A stretch of DNA of 8,630 bases, from contig JAVEEH010000163.1 in NCBI GenBank assembly GCA_030840545.1, positions 1-8,630 on the forward strand, given 5' to 3'. This document shows positions 1 to 6,074 of this stretch, one piece after another. The notes below the pieces were generated by a model. The model ran no database searches. It was not told the DNA's origin and worked only from the letters and a program-made list of their open reading frames with translations. The DNA comes from Frankiaceae bacterium. Its GTDB lineage: Bacteria; Actinomycetota; Actinomycetes; JAFAQI01. A program made the translations under genes and the position numbers. Positions within the stretch are counted from its first letter, which is position 1; each line of letters begins with the position of its first letter.

Positions 1-1054
1 GACCGAATCCCCCGACGAAGCTCTCGTAGTGGAAGACGTCGCCGAGCACGCCGCTCCGCACCACGTTCTTCAGCGCGAGGTAGTCGGGATCCCAGCGCCG
101 GTTCTGGTAGACGGCGAGGGTCAGGCCGCGGTCTGCCGCAGCCGCGATCTGCCGGTCGGCCTCGTCGACGGTGAGGCAGAACGGCTTCTCCACGACGACG
201 TGCTTGCCGGCATCGAGCGCGCGCAGCGCCCAGTCGGCGTGCGTGTTGGGCGGCGTCGAGACGATCACCAGGTCGACGTCAGCGCTGCGCAGCAGGTCGT
301 CACCGTCGCCGTAGGCCGCCACGTCCGGTGCGAGCAGCCGCGCGGCCTCGAGGCGAGTCGGGCTCTTGTCACAGACCGCGTGCAGCTGCAGTCCGTCGAC
401 GGCCGCGATCGCGGCGGCGTGCTCTGCCCCGATCGCGCCATAGCCGAGGAGGGCGACGCGAACGTCGGGCCGGTCGCCCACCGTGAGCGCGTGCCGCAGC
501 CACCGGTGCACCACCCGCCGGTAGGACGGGTCGGCGAGCGTCTGCGGCTGCACTCCCACCGACAGCAGCCCCACCCTGGTCGCCGGCCGCCACGTCATGA
601 CCGGCTGCTCGGACAGCCCGACCATCGCGGTCAGCAGCACATCGACGTCGTCGAGCACCTTCTCGAGCTGCAACCAGCGGTCAGTGACGATGATGTCGCC
701 GTCGAGGCGCGCGGACAGCCCGCCGCCCTCGGGGCCCGGACGCAGCCGCAGCTGGTGCACCGGCGTCGGCCGGCCGGTGATGACACCGGTCGCCTCCGCC
801 AGCGCATCCGGGTCGGGTTGAGCGGCCAGCGTCGGGCCGGCGAGCAGCAGCGGCACCCCGTTGCCGAGTCCGGTGACGAGTGCGTCGAGCTGGTCGCGAG
901 CCAGCGGCCGGTCGGTGAAGACGAGCACGGCGTCGCCGGGCGCCGGCCACTCGCGGATCTCGACACCGCAGGACCGCAGGTGGTCGAGCAACCCGGCCAA
1001 CGCGCCGGCCAGGTCGGCCTCGGTCACATCGCTCAGCACGGCGAGGCGGATCAT
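1..1054 (-). CDS. ThuA-like / Gfo/Idh/MocA family oxidoreductase fusion, 3' end outside window
   Basis: Read from ATG at 1054 down to base 1: 351 codons, with the C-terminal part beyond the window. The Rossmann domain starts near residue 198 with a dinucleotide-binding GYGAIG (204-209), then an acidic residue after the second strand (AVCDKS), STPPNTH, and the family signature EKPF (289-292), whose Lys is the usual catalytic or substrate-positioning residue. These identify an NAD(P)-dependent Gfo/Idh/MocA oxidoreductase, usually acting on sugars or cyclitols. Residues 1-195 are an extra domain. Its end (TDRW, then DVDVLLTA, then TRVGLLSVG and DPSYRRVVHRWLRHAL) resembles the C-terminal half of ThuA/trehalose-utilisation domains, which have a glutamine-amidotransferase-like fold. 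The substrate cannot be told. The gene is divergent from the Rieske gene across 80 bp. The start is supported by a TAGGGT box 6 nt upstream; a GGTGGGGA stretch there could instead act as a weak ribosome site. Confidence 0.85.
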   Translation of the reverse strand, partial: MIRLAVLSDVTEADLAGALAGLLDHLRSCGVEIREWPAPGDAVLVFTDRPLARDQLDALVTGLGNGVPLLLAGPTLAAQPDPDALAEATGVITGRPTPVHQLRLRPGPEGGGLSARLDGDIIVTDRWLQLEKVLDDVDVLLTAMVGLSEQPVMTWRPATRVGLLSVGVQPQTLADPSYRRVVHRWLRHALTVGDRPDVRVALLGYGAIGAEHAAAIAAVDGLQLHAVCDKSPTRLEAARLLAPDVAAYGDGDDLLRSADVDLVIVSTPPNTHADWALRALDAGKHVVVEKPFCLTVDEADRQIAAAADRGLTLAVYQNRRWDPDYLALKNVVRSGVLGDVFHYESFVGGFG

Positions 1055-1060
1055 GTCCCC

Positions 1061-1066
1061 ACCCTA
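1061..1066 (-). promoter_or_regulatory. Candidate -10 box (TAGGGT) of the oxidoreductase gene
   Basis: On the minus strand TAGGGT fits the actinobacterial TANNNT -10 consensus and lies 6 nt before the ATG at 1054, so transcription could begin at or next to the start codon (leaderless). No convincing -35 element is visible, and the purine-rich GGGTGGGGAC could alternatively be a ribosome site. This is a tentative call. Confidence 0.3.
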
Positions 1067-1123
1067 AGACGAGCCCAAGGGTTTGCCGCCCGCGGACGCG
1101 AAGCACGACTGCCATCGGAGCGA

Positions 1124-1128
1124 AGGAG
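1124..1128 (+). promoter_or_regulatory. Shine-Dalgarno AGGAG of the DUF2231-Rieske gene
   Basis: AGGAG lies 6 nt before the ATG at 1135. Clear ribosome sites in this window are confined to this gene and the transglycosylase; the kinase and nfo genes have none. Confidence 0.75.
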
Positions 1129-1134
1129 CCAACC

Positions 1135-2010
1135 ATGCCGATCAGCACCGCGCCGGTGGACAACGTCGTCGACCGCATCGAGAACGCCGGGCCGCTCGAC
1201 CCCGTCGTCAAGGCCGTGAAGTCGGTGGTGACGGCGCTGCTCAAGCCGCAGGCGGTGCGGGACGCGTTGCACGGGGTCTGGCTCGGGCATCCGTTGCACC
1301 CCGTGCTCACCGACGTCCCGATCGGGACCTGGTCGGCGGCCGCCATCCTCGATGCGGTGCCCGGCACCGGGCCCGCCGCGTCGACGCTGATCGCGATCGG
1401 CTGCGCGTCGGCCGTGCCGACCGCCGTGTCGGGCTGGGCCGACTGGTCGCAGCTGCACCCGCCGCAGCAACGGGTGGGCCTGGTGCACGCGGCCGCCAAC
1501 GTCACCGGGCTGGGCCTCTACACCGCCTCGCTGCTCGCTCGGGCGAAGGGGCACACCCTGCGCGGCAAGGCCCTCGCCTACGCCGGGTTCGGGGCGGTCA
1601 TGGCGGGCGGCTACCTCGGTGGCCATCTGGTCTTCCGGCAGGCCGCCGGCACCAACCACGTGGCCGACACCCTCGACCTCTTCCCGTCCGGCTGGCAGGA
1701 GATCGGCCGGTTCGACGACCTGCCCGACGGCGCCCCGACCAAGCGCACCGTGGAGGGGGTCGACCTGCTCGTCGTACGACGAGGCCAGCATGTCGACGTC
1801 CTGACCAACCGCTGCTCACACCTGTCCGGTCCGCTGTCCGACGGCAGCTTCACCGTCGAGGGCGGCCAGGGCTGCATCGTGTGCCCGTGGCACGGCTCGA
1901 CGTTCCGGCTCGCCGACGGCGCCGTGGTGCACGGTCCGACGACGTCTCCGCAGCTGCGCTTCGAGACCCGGGTCGTCAACGGCGCACTCGAGGTCCGCCT
2001 CCCGGCCTGA
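1135..2010 (+). CDS. Membrane DUF2231 - Rieske [2Fe-2S] fusion protein
   Basis: 291 aa. Residues about 45-175 match the DUF2231 membrane family: the signature LGHPLHPVLTDVPIG (50-64) is followed by about four hydrophobic segments (roughly 62-78, 82-103, 114-136, 146-168) containing His residues, including H164. Residues about 190-291 form a soluble Rieske domain with both cluster boxes, C227-S-H229 and C250-P-W-H253, giving the two Cys and two His that ligate a [2Fe-2S] cluster. The second box is followed by GSTFRLADG, as in ferredoxin-like Rieske proteins of oxygenase systems. The likely role is a membrane-anchored electron carrier, but the partner and substrate are unknown and no oxygenase or cytochrome gene is adjacent. 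The start is decided by an AGGAG ribosome site at 1124-1128, 6 nt before the ATG. There is no signal peptide before the first membrane segment. Confidence 0.9.
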   Translation: MPISTAPVDNVVDRIENAGPLDPVVKAVKSVVTALLKPQAVRDALHGVWLGHPLHPVLTDVPIGTWSAAAILDAVPGTGPAASTLIAIGCASAVPTAVSGWADWSQLHPPQQRVGLVHAAANVTGLGLYTASLLARAKGHTLRGKALAYAGFGAVMAGGYLGGHLVFRQAAGTNHVADTLDLFPSGWQEIGRFDDLPDGAPTKRTVEGVDLLVVRRGQHVDVLTNRCSHLSGPLSDGSFTVEGGQGCIVCPWHGSTFRLADGAVVHGPTTSPQLRFETRVVNGALEVRLPA

Positions 2011-3006
2011 TCAGCGGCGGCGGGAGATGACCGGGGCGAGGCCGTTGACCACGTTGACGACCGGCTCGCCGGCGACGGCCCGGCGCATGTTGTCGATCAC
2101 CGCACCGATCACCCGGCCCTGAGCCTCGCGGGTCGCGCCCGCCGCGTGCGGTGAGAGCAGCACCCGGTCGTCGGTGCGCAACGGCGAGTCGGCGGGCAGC
2201 GGCTCGACGGCATAGACGTCGAGCGCCGCACCGGCCAGGTGACCGCTGCCCAGCGCGTCGAGCAGGGCGGTCTCGTCGAGCACCCCGCCCCGCGCGGCGT
2301 TGACGACGAAGGCGCCGGCCGGCAGCCGGCTCAGCCGGTCGGCGGAGAGCAACCCGCGGGTCTGCGGCGCCAGCGCCACCACGACCACGAGCAGCTGGCT
2401 GTGCGCGAGCAGCTCGTCGAGCTCCAGCCACCGGGCGCCGCCGGCGTCCGCGGCCGGCCGCTGCCGCCGGCTCCAGTAGGCGACGTCGGCGCCGAGTGCG
2501 GCGAAGCGGCGCGCGCACTCGACCCCGATCGGGCCCATCCCGATGATGCCGACCCGCCGGCCGGTGATCTCGCCACCGCCGCGCTGGGCGATCTCCATCT
2601 GGGGCCAGCCGCCGGCTCGGGTCTGCGCGTCGGCCCAGCCCAGCCAGCGCAGCACGGCGTACGACGCCCCCACGCACCACTCGGCCACGCTCACGGCGTT
2701 GGCGCCGGCGGTGTTGGCGACGGGGACCCCGGCGGCCGCGAGCGCGTCCACGTCGAGGGAGTCGACGCCGACGCTGGGCTGCTGGACGAACGCGAGCCGG
2801 GGCGCAGCGTCGAGCTGCTCGGCGGTGAGCCCGAGCGCACCGCTCCAGTCGCCGAGCAGGAGGTCGGCCGCCGGCAGCGCCGCCCGCACTGCGGCGGGGG
2901 TGCGCTCGGCCGGCACCGACACCGCGACCGGCAGGTCGGCGAACAGCGCTTGCAGGAGGGACTGGTCGAGCGGGGCGAGGGCGAGCAGCTGCCAGTCGTC
3001 GGTCAC
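2011..3006 (-). CDS. D-2-hydroxyacid dehydrogenase (NAD(P)-binding)
   Basis: 331 aa from GTG at 3006. An in-frame GTG at 3066 would add 20 residues (MTSGAVGAGVRFRRSGTIPG). The shorter start is preferred because family members begin near WQLLALAPL and because a candidate promoter for the divergent gene overlaps the 3066 codon. Numbering from 3006, the nucleotide-binding GMGPIG is at 156-161 and the catalytic triad is present: Arg239 in NAARGG, Glu268 in AVEPLP and His287 in SPHAAG. The family reduces 2-keto acids to D-2-hydroxy acids or the reverse (glyoxylate/hydroxypyruvate reductases, phosphoglycerate dehydrogenase relatives). After the second Rossmann strand the sequence reads YWSRRQRP, with no Asp where NAD-specific members have one, so NADP(H) preference is inferred. 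No ACT or regulatory domain is present, which argues against a serine-pathway SerA. The substrate is unknown. The gene is convergent with the Rieske gene with no gap. Confidence 0.88.
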   Translation of the reverse strand: MTDDWQLLALAPLDQSLLQALFADLPVAVSVPAERTPAAVRAALPAADLLLGDWSGALGLTAEQLDAAPRLAFVQQPSVGVDSLDVDALAAAGVPVANTAGANAVSVAEWCVGASYAVLRWLGWADAQTRAGGWPQMEIAQRGGGEITGRRVGIIGMGPIGVECARRFAALGADVAYWSRRQRPAADAGGARWLELDELLAHSQLLVVVVALAPQTRGLLSADRLSRLPAGAFVVNAARGGVLDETALLDALGSGHLAGAALDVYAVEPLPADSPLRTDDRVLLSPHAAGATREAQGRVIGAVIDNMRRAVAGEPVVNVVNGLAPVISRRR

Positions 3007-3059
3007 GCCTGGGATCGTGCCAGATCGGCGAAACCGGACACCAGCCCCAACTGCCCCAC

Positions 3060-3089
3060 TTGTCACATCAGCCCCAGGCGCGTTACGGT
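3060..3089 (+). promoter_or_regulatory. Candidate promoter for the LysM transglycosylase gene
   Basis: TTGTCA (3060-3065) and TACGGT (3084-3089) are separated by 18 nt and resemble housekeeping-sigma -35 (TTGACA) and actinobacterial -10 (TANNNT) elements. Transcription would start near 3096 and give a leader of about 45 nt carrying the palindromes TGTGCACA (3101-3108) and CGTGCGCACG (3117-3126). This is judged from motif and spacing only. Confidence 0.45.
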
Positions 3090-3130
3090 GATCGTTCGTT
3101 TGTGCACAGGTGATGTCGTGCGCACGGGTC

Positions 3131-3136
3131 GGGAGG
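3131..3136 (+). promoter_or_regulatory. Shine-Dalgarno GGGAGG of the transglycosylase gene
   Basis: GGGAGG lies 4 nt before the ATG at 3141. It fixes that ATG as the start, followed immediately by a good signal sequence. Confidence 0.65.
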
Positions 3137-3140
3137 CCGG

Positions 3141-4019
3141 ATGAACGCCGGACGCGCTCTGCTGCGCCGAAACGCCGGGATAGGCATCGCCTTGCTGCTC
3201 GCCATCGCCGTCACGGCCTCGGCATCGGGGTTCGCGCACTACCGGGTCCGGCCGGGCGACACGCTGTCGGCCATCGCCGCCCGCTACCACACCACCGTTG
3301 CCGCGCTGGTCCGCCTCAACAACCTCCCCGGCAACGGCAACCTGATCTTCGCCGGCGCCACGCTGCGGATCCCCGGACATGGGGGGCACGCCGGGCCGGC
3401 CACCCATGGCGGCAGCCACGTCGTGACCAGCACGTATGTCGTCCGCCCCGGCGACTCGCTCTATGCCATCGCCGGGCGCTACCACGCGAGCTGGCGCTGG
3501 ATCGCACGCCGCAACCACCTGCCGAGCTCGCTGATGGTCGTGATCGGCCAGCGGCTGCAGATCCCGCGTTGGGTGCACACGCGGAGCACCCGCGGCGCGG
3601 ACCCCTTCCGGGGCCGATGGATCCCGAGCCGCACCGCCGTCGCCTCGATGATCAGGTCGACCGCGGCGCGCTGGGGCGTCGAACCGCGGCTCGTGCTCGG
3701 CGTGTCCTACGAGGAGGCCGGCTTCAACCAGCACATGATCTCCTCGGTCGGCGCCGTCGGCGCGATGCAGATCATGCCCACGACCGGCCAGTGGATCAGC
3801 TCCTACGTGGTGCACCGCACGCTCGACATCTACCGCGCCCAGGACAACGTCACCGCCGGCGTAGCCCTGCTCTCGGTGCTCCTGCGCGAGACCCGCGGCA
3901 ACAGCAGACTCGCCGTGGCGGGCTACTACCAGGGCCTCGCCTCGGTCCGCAGCCGCGGCATGTACGACGACACCAAGCGTTACGTAGCCAACGTTTTGGC
4001 GCTGCGCAACCGGTTCTAG
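3141..4019 (+). CDS. Secreted lytic transglycosylase with two LysM domains
   Basis: 292 aa. The N-terminus (RRNAGIGIALLLAIAVTASASG, about residues 9-30) is a signal peptide or membrane anchor. Two LysM peptidoglycan-binding domains follow: about 33-77 (YRVRPGDTLSAIAARYHTT to LRIPG) and about 97-143 (YVVRPGDSLYAIAGRYHAS to LQIPRW), separated by a Gly/His-rich linker. Residues about 155-292 are an SLT-type transglycosylase domain. Glu192 in SYEEAGFN aligns with the family catalytic Glu (the E of the ESxF motif), followed by GAVGAMQIMP (family GAxGLMQxMP) and AGYYQGLASV (family AGYNxG). Such enzymes cut the MurNAc-GlcNAc bond to yield 1,6-anhydro-muropeptides outside the membrane. It carries its own ribosome site and a candidate promoter. 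It ends 27 nt before the first mini-ORF leading to the PASTA kinase, and no terminator lies between them, so read-through into the kinase is plausible. Confidence 0.9.
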   Translation: MNAGRALLRRNAGIGIALLLAIAVTASASGFAHYRVRPGDTLSAIAARYHTTVAALVRLNNLPGNGNLIFAGATLRIPGHGGHAGPATHGGSHVVTSTYVVRPGDSLYAIAGRYHASWRWIARRNHLPSSLMVVIGQRLQIPRWVHTRSTRGADPFRGRWIPSRTAVASMIRSTAARWGVEPRLVLGVSYEEAGFNQHMISSVGAVGAMQIMPTTGQWISSYVVHRTLDIYRAQDNVTAGVALLSVLLRETRGNSRLAVAGYYQGLASVRSRGMYDDTKRYVANVLALRNRF

Positions 4020-4033
4020 CCTGCGTCAGCAAC

Positions 4034-4039
4034 TAGACT
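4034..4039 (+). promoter_or_regulatory. Candidate -10 box (TAGACT) upstream of the kinase
   Basis: TAGACT fits the actinobacterial TANNNT consensus and is followed by 7 nt and then ATG at 4047, the spacing expected when transcription starts on the first base of the coding region. No ribosome site lies between 4020 and 4046. The -35 region (about 4010-4016, CCGGTTC) is poor. The box starts 15 nt after the transglycosylase stop. Confidence 0.45.
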
Positions 4040-4046
4040 CGGCGCG

Positions 4047-4073
4047 ATGGACGCTCTGCAGATGGGCGCGTGA
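4047..4073 (+). CDS. Upstream mini-ORF 1, MDALQMGA (hypothetical leader)
   Basis: Eight codons from ATG 4047 to TGA 4071-4073. The stop shares its A with the next ATG (TGATG). It begins MDA like the kinase itself (MDAT). No Shine-Dalgarno is visible; a TAGACT box 7 nt upstream would make this ATG the 5' end of a leaderless mRNA. The peptide is too short to expect a function of its own, so translation in cis is the likely point. It could also be a non-translated relic of a tandem duplication. Confidence 0.35.
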   Translation: MDALQMGA

Positions 4074-4098
4074 TGGACGCTCTGCTGGTCCGCGCGTG
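4047..4098 (+). repeat. Imperfect 26-bp tandem repeat at the kinase start
   Basis: The copies at 4047-4072 and 4073-4098 match at 22 of 26 positions by hand alignment. Both begin ATGGACGCTCTGC and end GCGCGTG. The kinase start at 4099 begins a third, diverged copy (ATGGACGC shared). Since 26 is not a multiple of 3, each copy shifts the reading frame and every copy creates a TGATG junction. Confidence 0.85.
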
Positions 4099-4099
4099 A
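4073..4099 (+). CDS. Upstream mini-ORF 2, MDALLVRA (hypothetical leader)
   Basis: Eight codons from ATG 4073 to TGA 4097-4099, in a second frame. Its start overlaps the stop of mini-ORF 1 and its stop overlaps the kinase ATG at 4099, both as TGATG. This geometry is typical of termination-reinitiation coupling. There is no Shine-Dalgarno before it or before the kinase ATG. Whether it is translated is not known. Confidence 0.35.
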   Translation: MDALLVRA

Positions 4100-5976
4100 T
4101 GGACGCGACGCTGAGCGACCCCCTGGTCGACCGGCTCCTCGACGGCCGTTACGCGATCGAGGCTCGCCTTGCCCGCGGTGGGATGGCGAGCGTCTATCTG
4201 GCGACCGACGTCCGGCTCGAACGCCGGGTCGCGGTCAAGGTCATGCACGCCGCGCTCGCCGAGGACCCGGAGTTCGTCGCGCGGTTCAACCGCGAGGCGC
4301 GGGCGGCCGCCCGGCTGTCCCACCCGGATGCCGTCTCCGTCTACGACCAGGGCAGCGACGCCAACCACGTCTTCCTCGTCATGGAGTACGTCGCCGGCTC
4401 GACCCTGCGTGACGTCCTGCGCGCCCGGGGCCAGCTGTCGGCCGGTGAGGCCGTCGCGGTCATGGATCACGTGCTGGCCGCTCTCGGGGCCGCCCACGCG
4501 GCCGGCCTCGTGCACCGCGACATCAAGCCCGAGAACGTCCTCGTCACCCCCGACGGCCGGGTCAAGGTCGCCGACTTCGGTCTCGCCCGCGCGGTCGCCG
4601 GCACCACCCTGACGACCGACGACGGCATGCTCCTCGGCACCGCTGCCTACGTCGCGCCCGAACAGGTCCGCGACGGCATCGCCGACGCCAGGTCCGACGT
4701 CTACTCCGCCGGCGTCATGTTCTTCGAGCTGCTCACCGGCTCGGCGCCGTTCACCGGCGACACCCCGATCTCGGTCGCCTACCGGCACATGAGCGACGAC
4801 GTACCCGCGCCGTCGACCCGCGTGTCCGGCATCCCGGCCGAGCTCGACACGCTGGTGACCTGGGCGACGGCGCGCGACCCGCAGGGACGTCCCGCTGACG
4901 GTCAGGTCTTCCACGCCGCGCTCGAGCAGCTGCGGGACCGGCTCGGCCTGCACGCCGCGGTGCCCGCCCCGTCCACCGACGAGACCCGGCAGATCCCCCG
5001 GGTGACCCGCGACGCGCAGACGACGGCGGCCCTGCCGCCACTGCCCCCGAGCCCGCCGGCGGCCGCCGGTCCGCACCGTCCGCGCCGGCGACGGCGCTGG
5101 CCCTACATCGCCCTGGCCGTCACGTTGCTCGCCGTCCTCGGTGGCGCCGGCGGCTGGTGGCTGGCGGTCGGGCAGTACACGCACGCGCCGAAGCTGCTCG
5201 ACCTGACCCAGGCGCAGGCCCGGCAGCAGCTCGCCCACGCCGGGCTGCACGGCCGCTGGCTGCCGGCTGCCTACAGCGATGCGTTCCAGCAGGGGCACGT
5301 GATGTCCGAAGACCCGTCCGGGGGCAGCCAGGTGCAGAAGGGCGCGACGATCGCGCTGCGGCTCTCGCTCGGCCCAGAGACACACGCGGTGCCCGCGGTC
5401 CGCGGCGACACCGTGCGGGAGGCCAAGACAGCGCTGCAGGACGCCAACCTCACCGTCGCCGGCCAGAAGCTTGCCTGGTCGACGCAGGTCGCGGCCGGCA
5501 AGGTCATCGGCACCGATCCACCGGCCGGCAAGATCCTGCACGCCCAGACCGGCGTCACGCTGATCGTCAGCAAGGGCGCCAAGCCTGTCACTGTTCCCGA
5601 CGTACAGGGCAAGTCCGAGAAGGACGCCCGGGCGGTGCTCACCGGCCTCGGGCTCGTCGTGGCCGACACCAGCCGGCAGGACTTCAGCGACACGGTGCCG
5701 GCCGGGCGGGTGATGGGCACCGAGCCACCGGTCGGCGCGACGGCACATGCCGGCGACACGATCACGATGGTGGTGTCCAAGGGGCCGCAGCTGTTCCCGG
5801 TGCCCGACGTCACCGGCCACTCGATCGCCGACGCGATCCGCATCATCAACAAGGCCGGGTTCGTCGCCGAGCCCAACCAGTTCCTCCCCGGCGGGCCGGG
5901 CAACGTGTTCCGGCAGAACCCCGGCGGCGGCGAGCAGCATCCCAAAGGCACCAAGGTCGAGCTCGACTACTACTAG
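4099..5976 (+). CDS. Membrane Ser/Thr protein kinase with four PASTA domains (PknB/PknL/Stk1 type)
   Basis: 625 aa from ATG 4099 (MDATLSDPLVDRLLDGRY; related kinases typically open this way). A GTG at 4096 would add one residue. The cytoplasmic kinase domain (about 17-277) has the glycine loop ARGGMASVY (Gly27-Gly28), ATP lysine K47 (VAVK), HRDIKPEN with catalytic Asp141, DFG at 159-161, an activation loop with Thr169, 170, 172, 173 and 181, and APE ending at Glu188, so it should be active. A Pro/Arg-rich juxtamembrane stretch leads to one membrane helix (about 335-357). Outside are PASTA repeats at about 359-428, 429-492, 493-562 and 563-625; the first is degenerate and lacks the VP start. 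PASTA kinases sense muropeptides or lipid II and phosphorylate division and cell-wall proteins. Four extracellular PASTA repeats exclude a simple match to M. tuberculosis PknL, which has none, although the gene order with a DAHP synthase nearby recalls that locus. No ribosome site is present. Confidence 0.93.
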   Translation: MDATLSDPLVDRLLDGRYAIEARLARGGMASVYLATDVRLERRVAVKVMHAALAEDPEFVARFNREARAAARLSHPDAVSVYDQGSDANHVFLVMEYVAGSTLRDVLRARGQLSAGEAVAVMDHVLAALGAAHAAGLVHRDIKPENVLVTPDGRVKVADFGLARAVAGTTLTTDDGMLLGTAAYVAPEQVRDGIADARSDVYSAGVMFFELLTGSAPFTGDTPISVAYRHMSDDVPAPSTRVSGIPAELDTLVTWATARDPQGRPADGQVFHAALEQLRDRLGLHAAVPAPSTDETRQIPRVTRDAQTTAALPPLPPSPPAAAGPHRPRRRRRWPYIALAVTLLAVLGGAGGWWLAVGQYTHAPKLLDLTQAQARQQLAHAGLHGRWLPAAYSDAFQQGHVMSEDPSGGSQVQKGATIALRLSLGPETHAVPAVRGDTVREAKTALQDANLTVAGQKLAWSTQVAAGKVIGTDPPAGKILHAQTGVTLIVSKGAKPVTVPDVQGKSEKDARAVLTGLGLVVADTSRQDFSDTVPAGRVMGTEPPVGATAHAGDTITMVVSKGPQLFPVPDVTGHSIADAIRIINKAGFVAEPNQFLPGGPGNVFRQNPGGGEQHPKGTKVELDYY

Positions 5977-5987
5977 CCCCACCCACT

Positions 5988-6029
5988 TGTCAGCACGTGG
6001 CGGGGCTATAGCCCCGGGTCGTGCTGACA
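5988..6029. terminator. Bipartite inverted repeat, probable terminator after the kinase
   Basis: Outer arms TGTCAGCACG (5988-5997) and CGTGCTGACA (6020-6029) are perfectly complementary over 10 bp. They enclose a symmetric 3x3 internal loop (TGG/GGT) and a 16-bp perfect palindrome, CGGGGCTATAGCCCCG (6001-6016). As RNA this gives a long GC-rich hairpin starting 11 nt after the kinase stop. No T-run follows, which is common in high-GC actinobacterial terminators. A DNA-binding site for a dimeric protein is the alternative. Confidence 0.6.
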
Positions 6030-6074
6030 GCTCCGATGGCCTTGACGTCCCGCGCGACGACGCGTCCGGTCCGC

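Noticed and set aside
29..1219. 396-codon open frame on the plus strand opposite the oxidoreductase
   Set aside because: The minus strand encodes a clear Rossmann and EKP-containing protein; the plus-strand translation has no motif and runs into the Rieske gene in another frame.
1051..1791. Open frames on the minus strand within the Rieske gene
   Set aside because: The translations are biased toward Arg, Gly and Ala, have no domains, and lie opposite an intact DUF2231-Rieske gene with a ribosome site.
4096..4098. GTG at 4096 as the kinase start
   Set aside because: It is one codon before ATG 4099, which fits the repeat pattern (each unit starts ATGGAC) and the TGATG overlap; relatives also begin near MDxT.
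6042..6070. TTGACG-17 nt-TCCGGT as the nfo promoter
   Set aside because: The -35 is good but TCCGGT lacks the key A of TANNNT; TAACGT at leaderless distance from the GTG fits better, though the two cannot be separated without TSS data.
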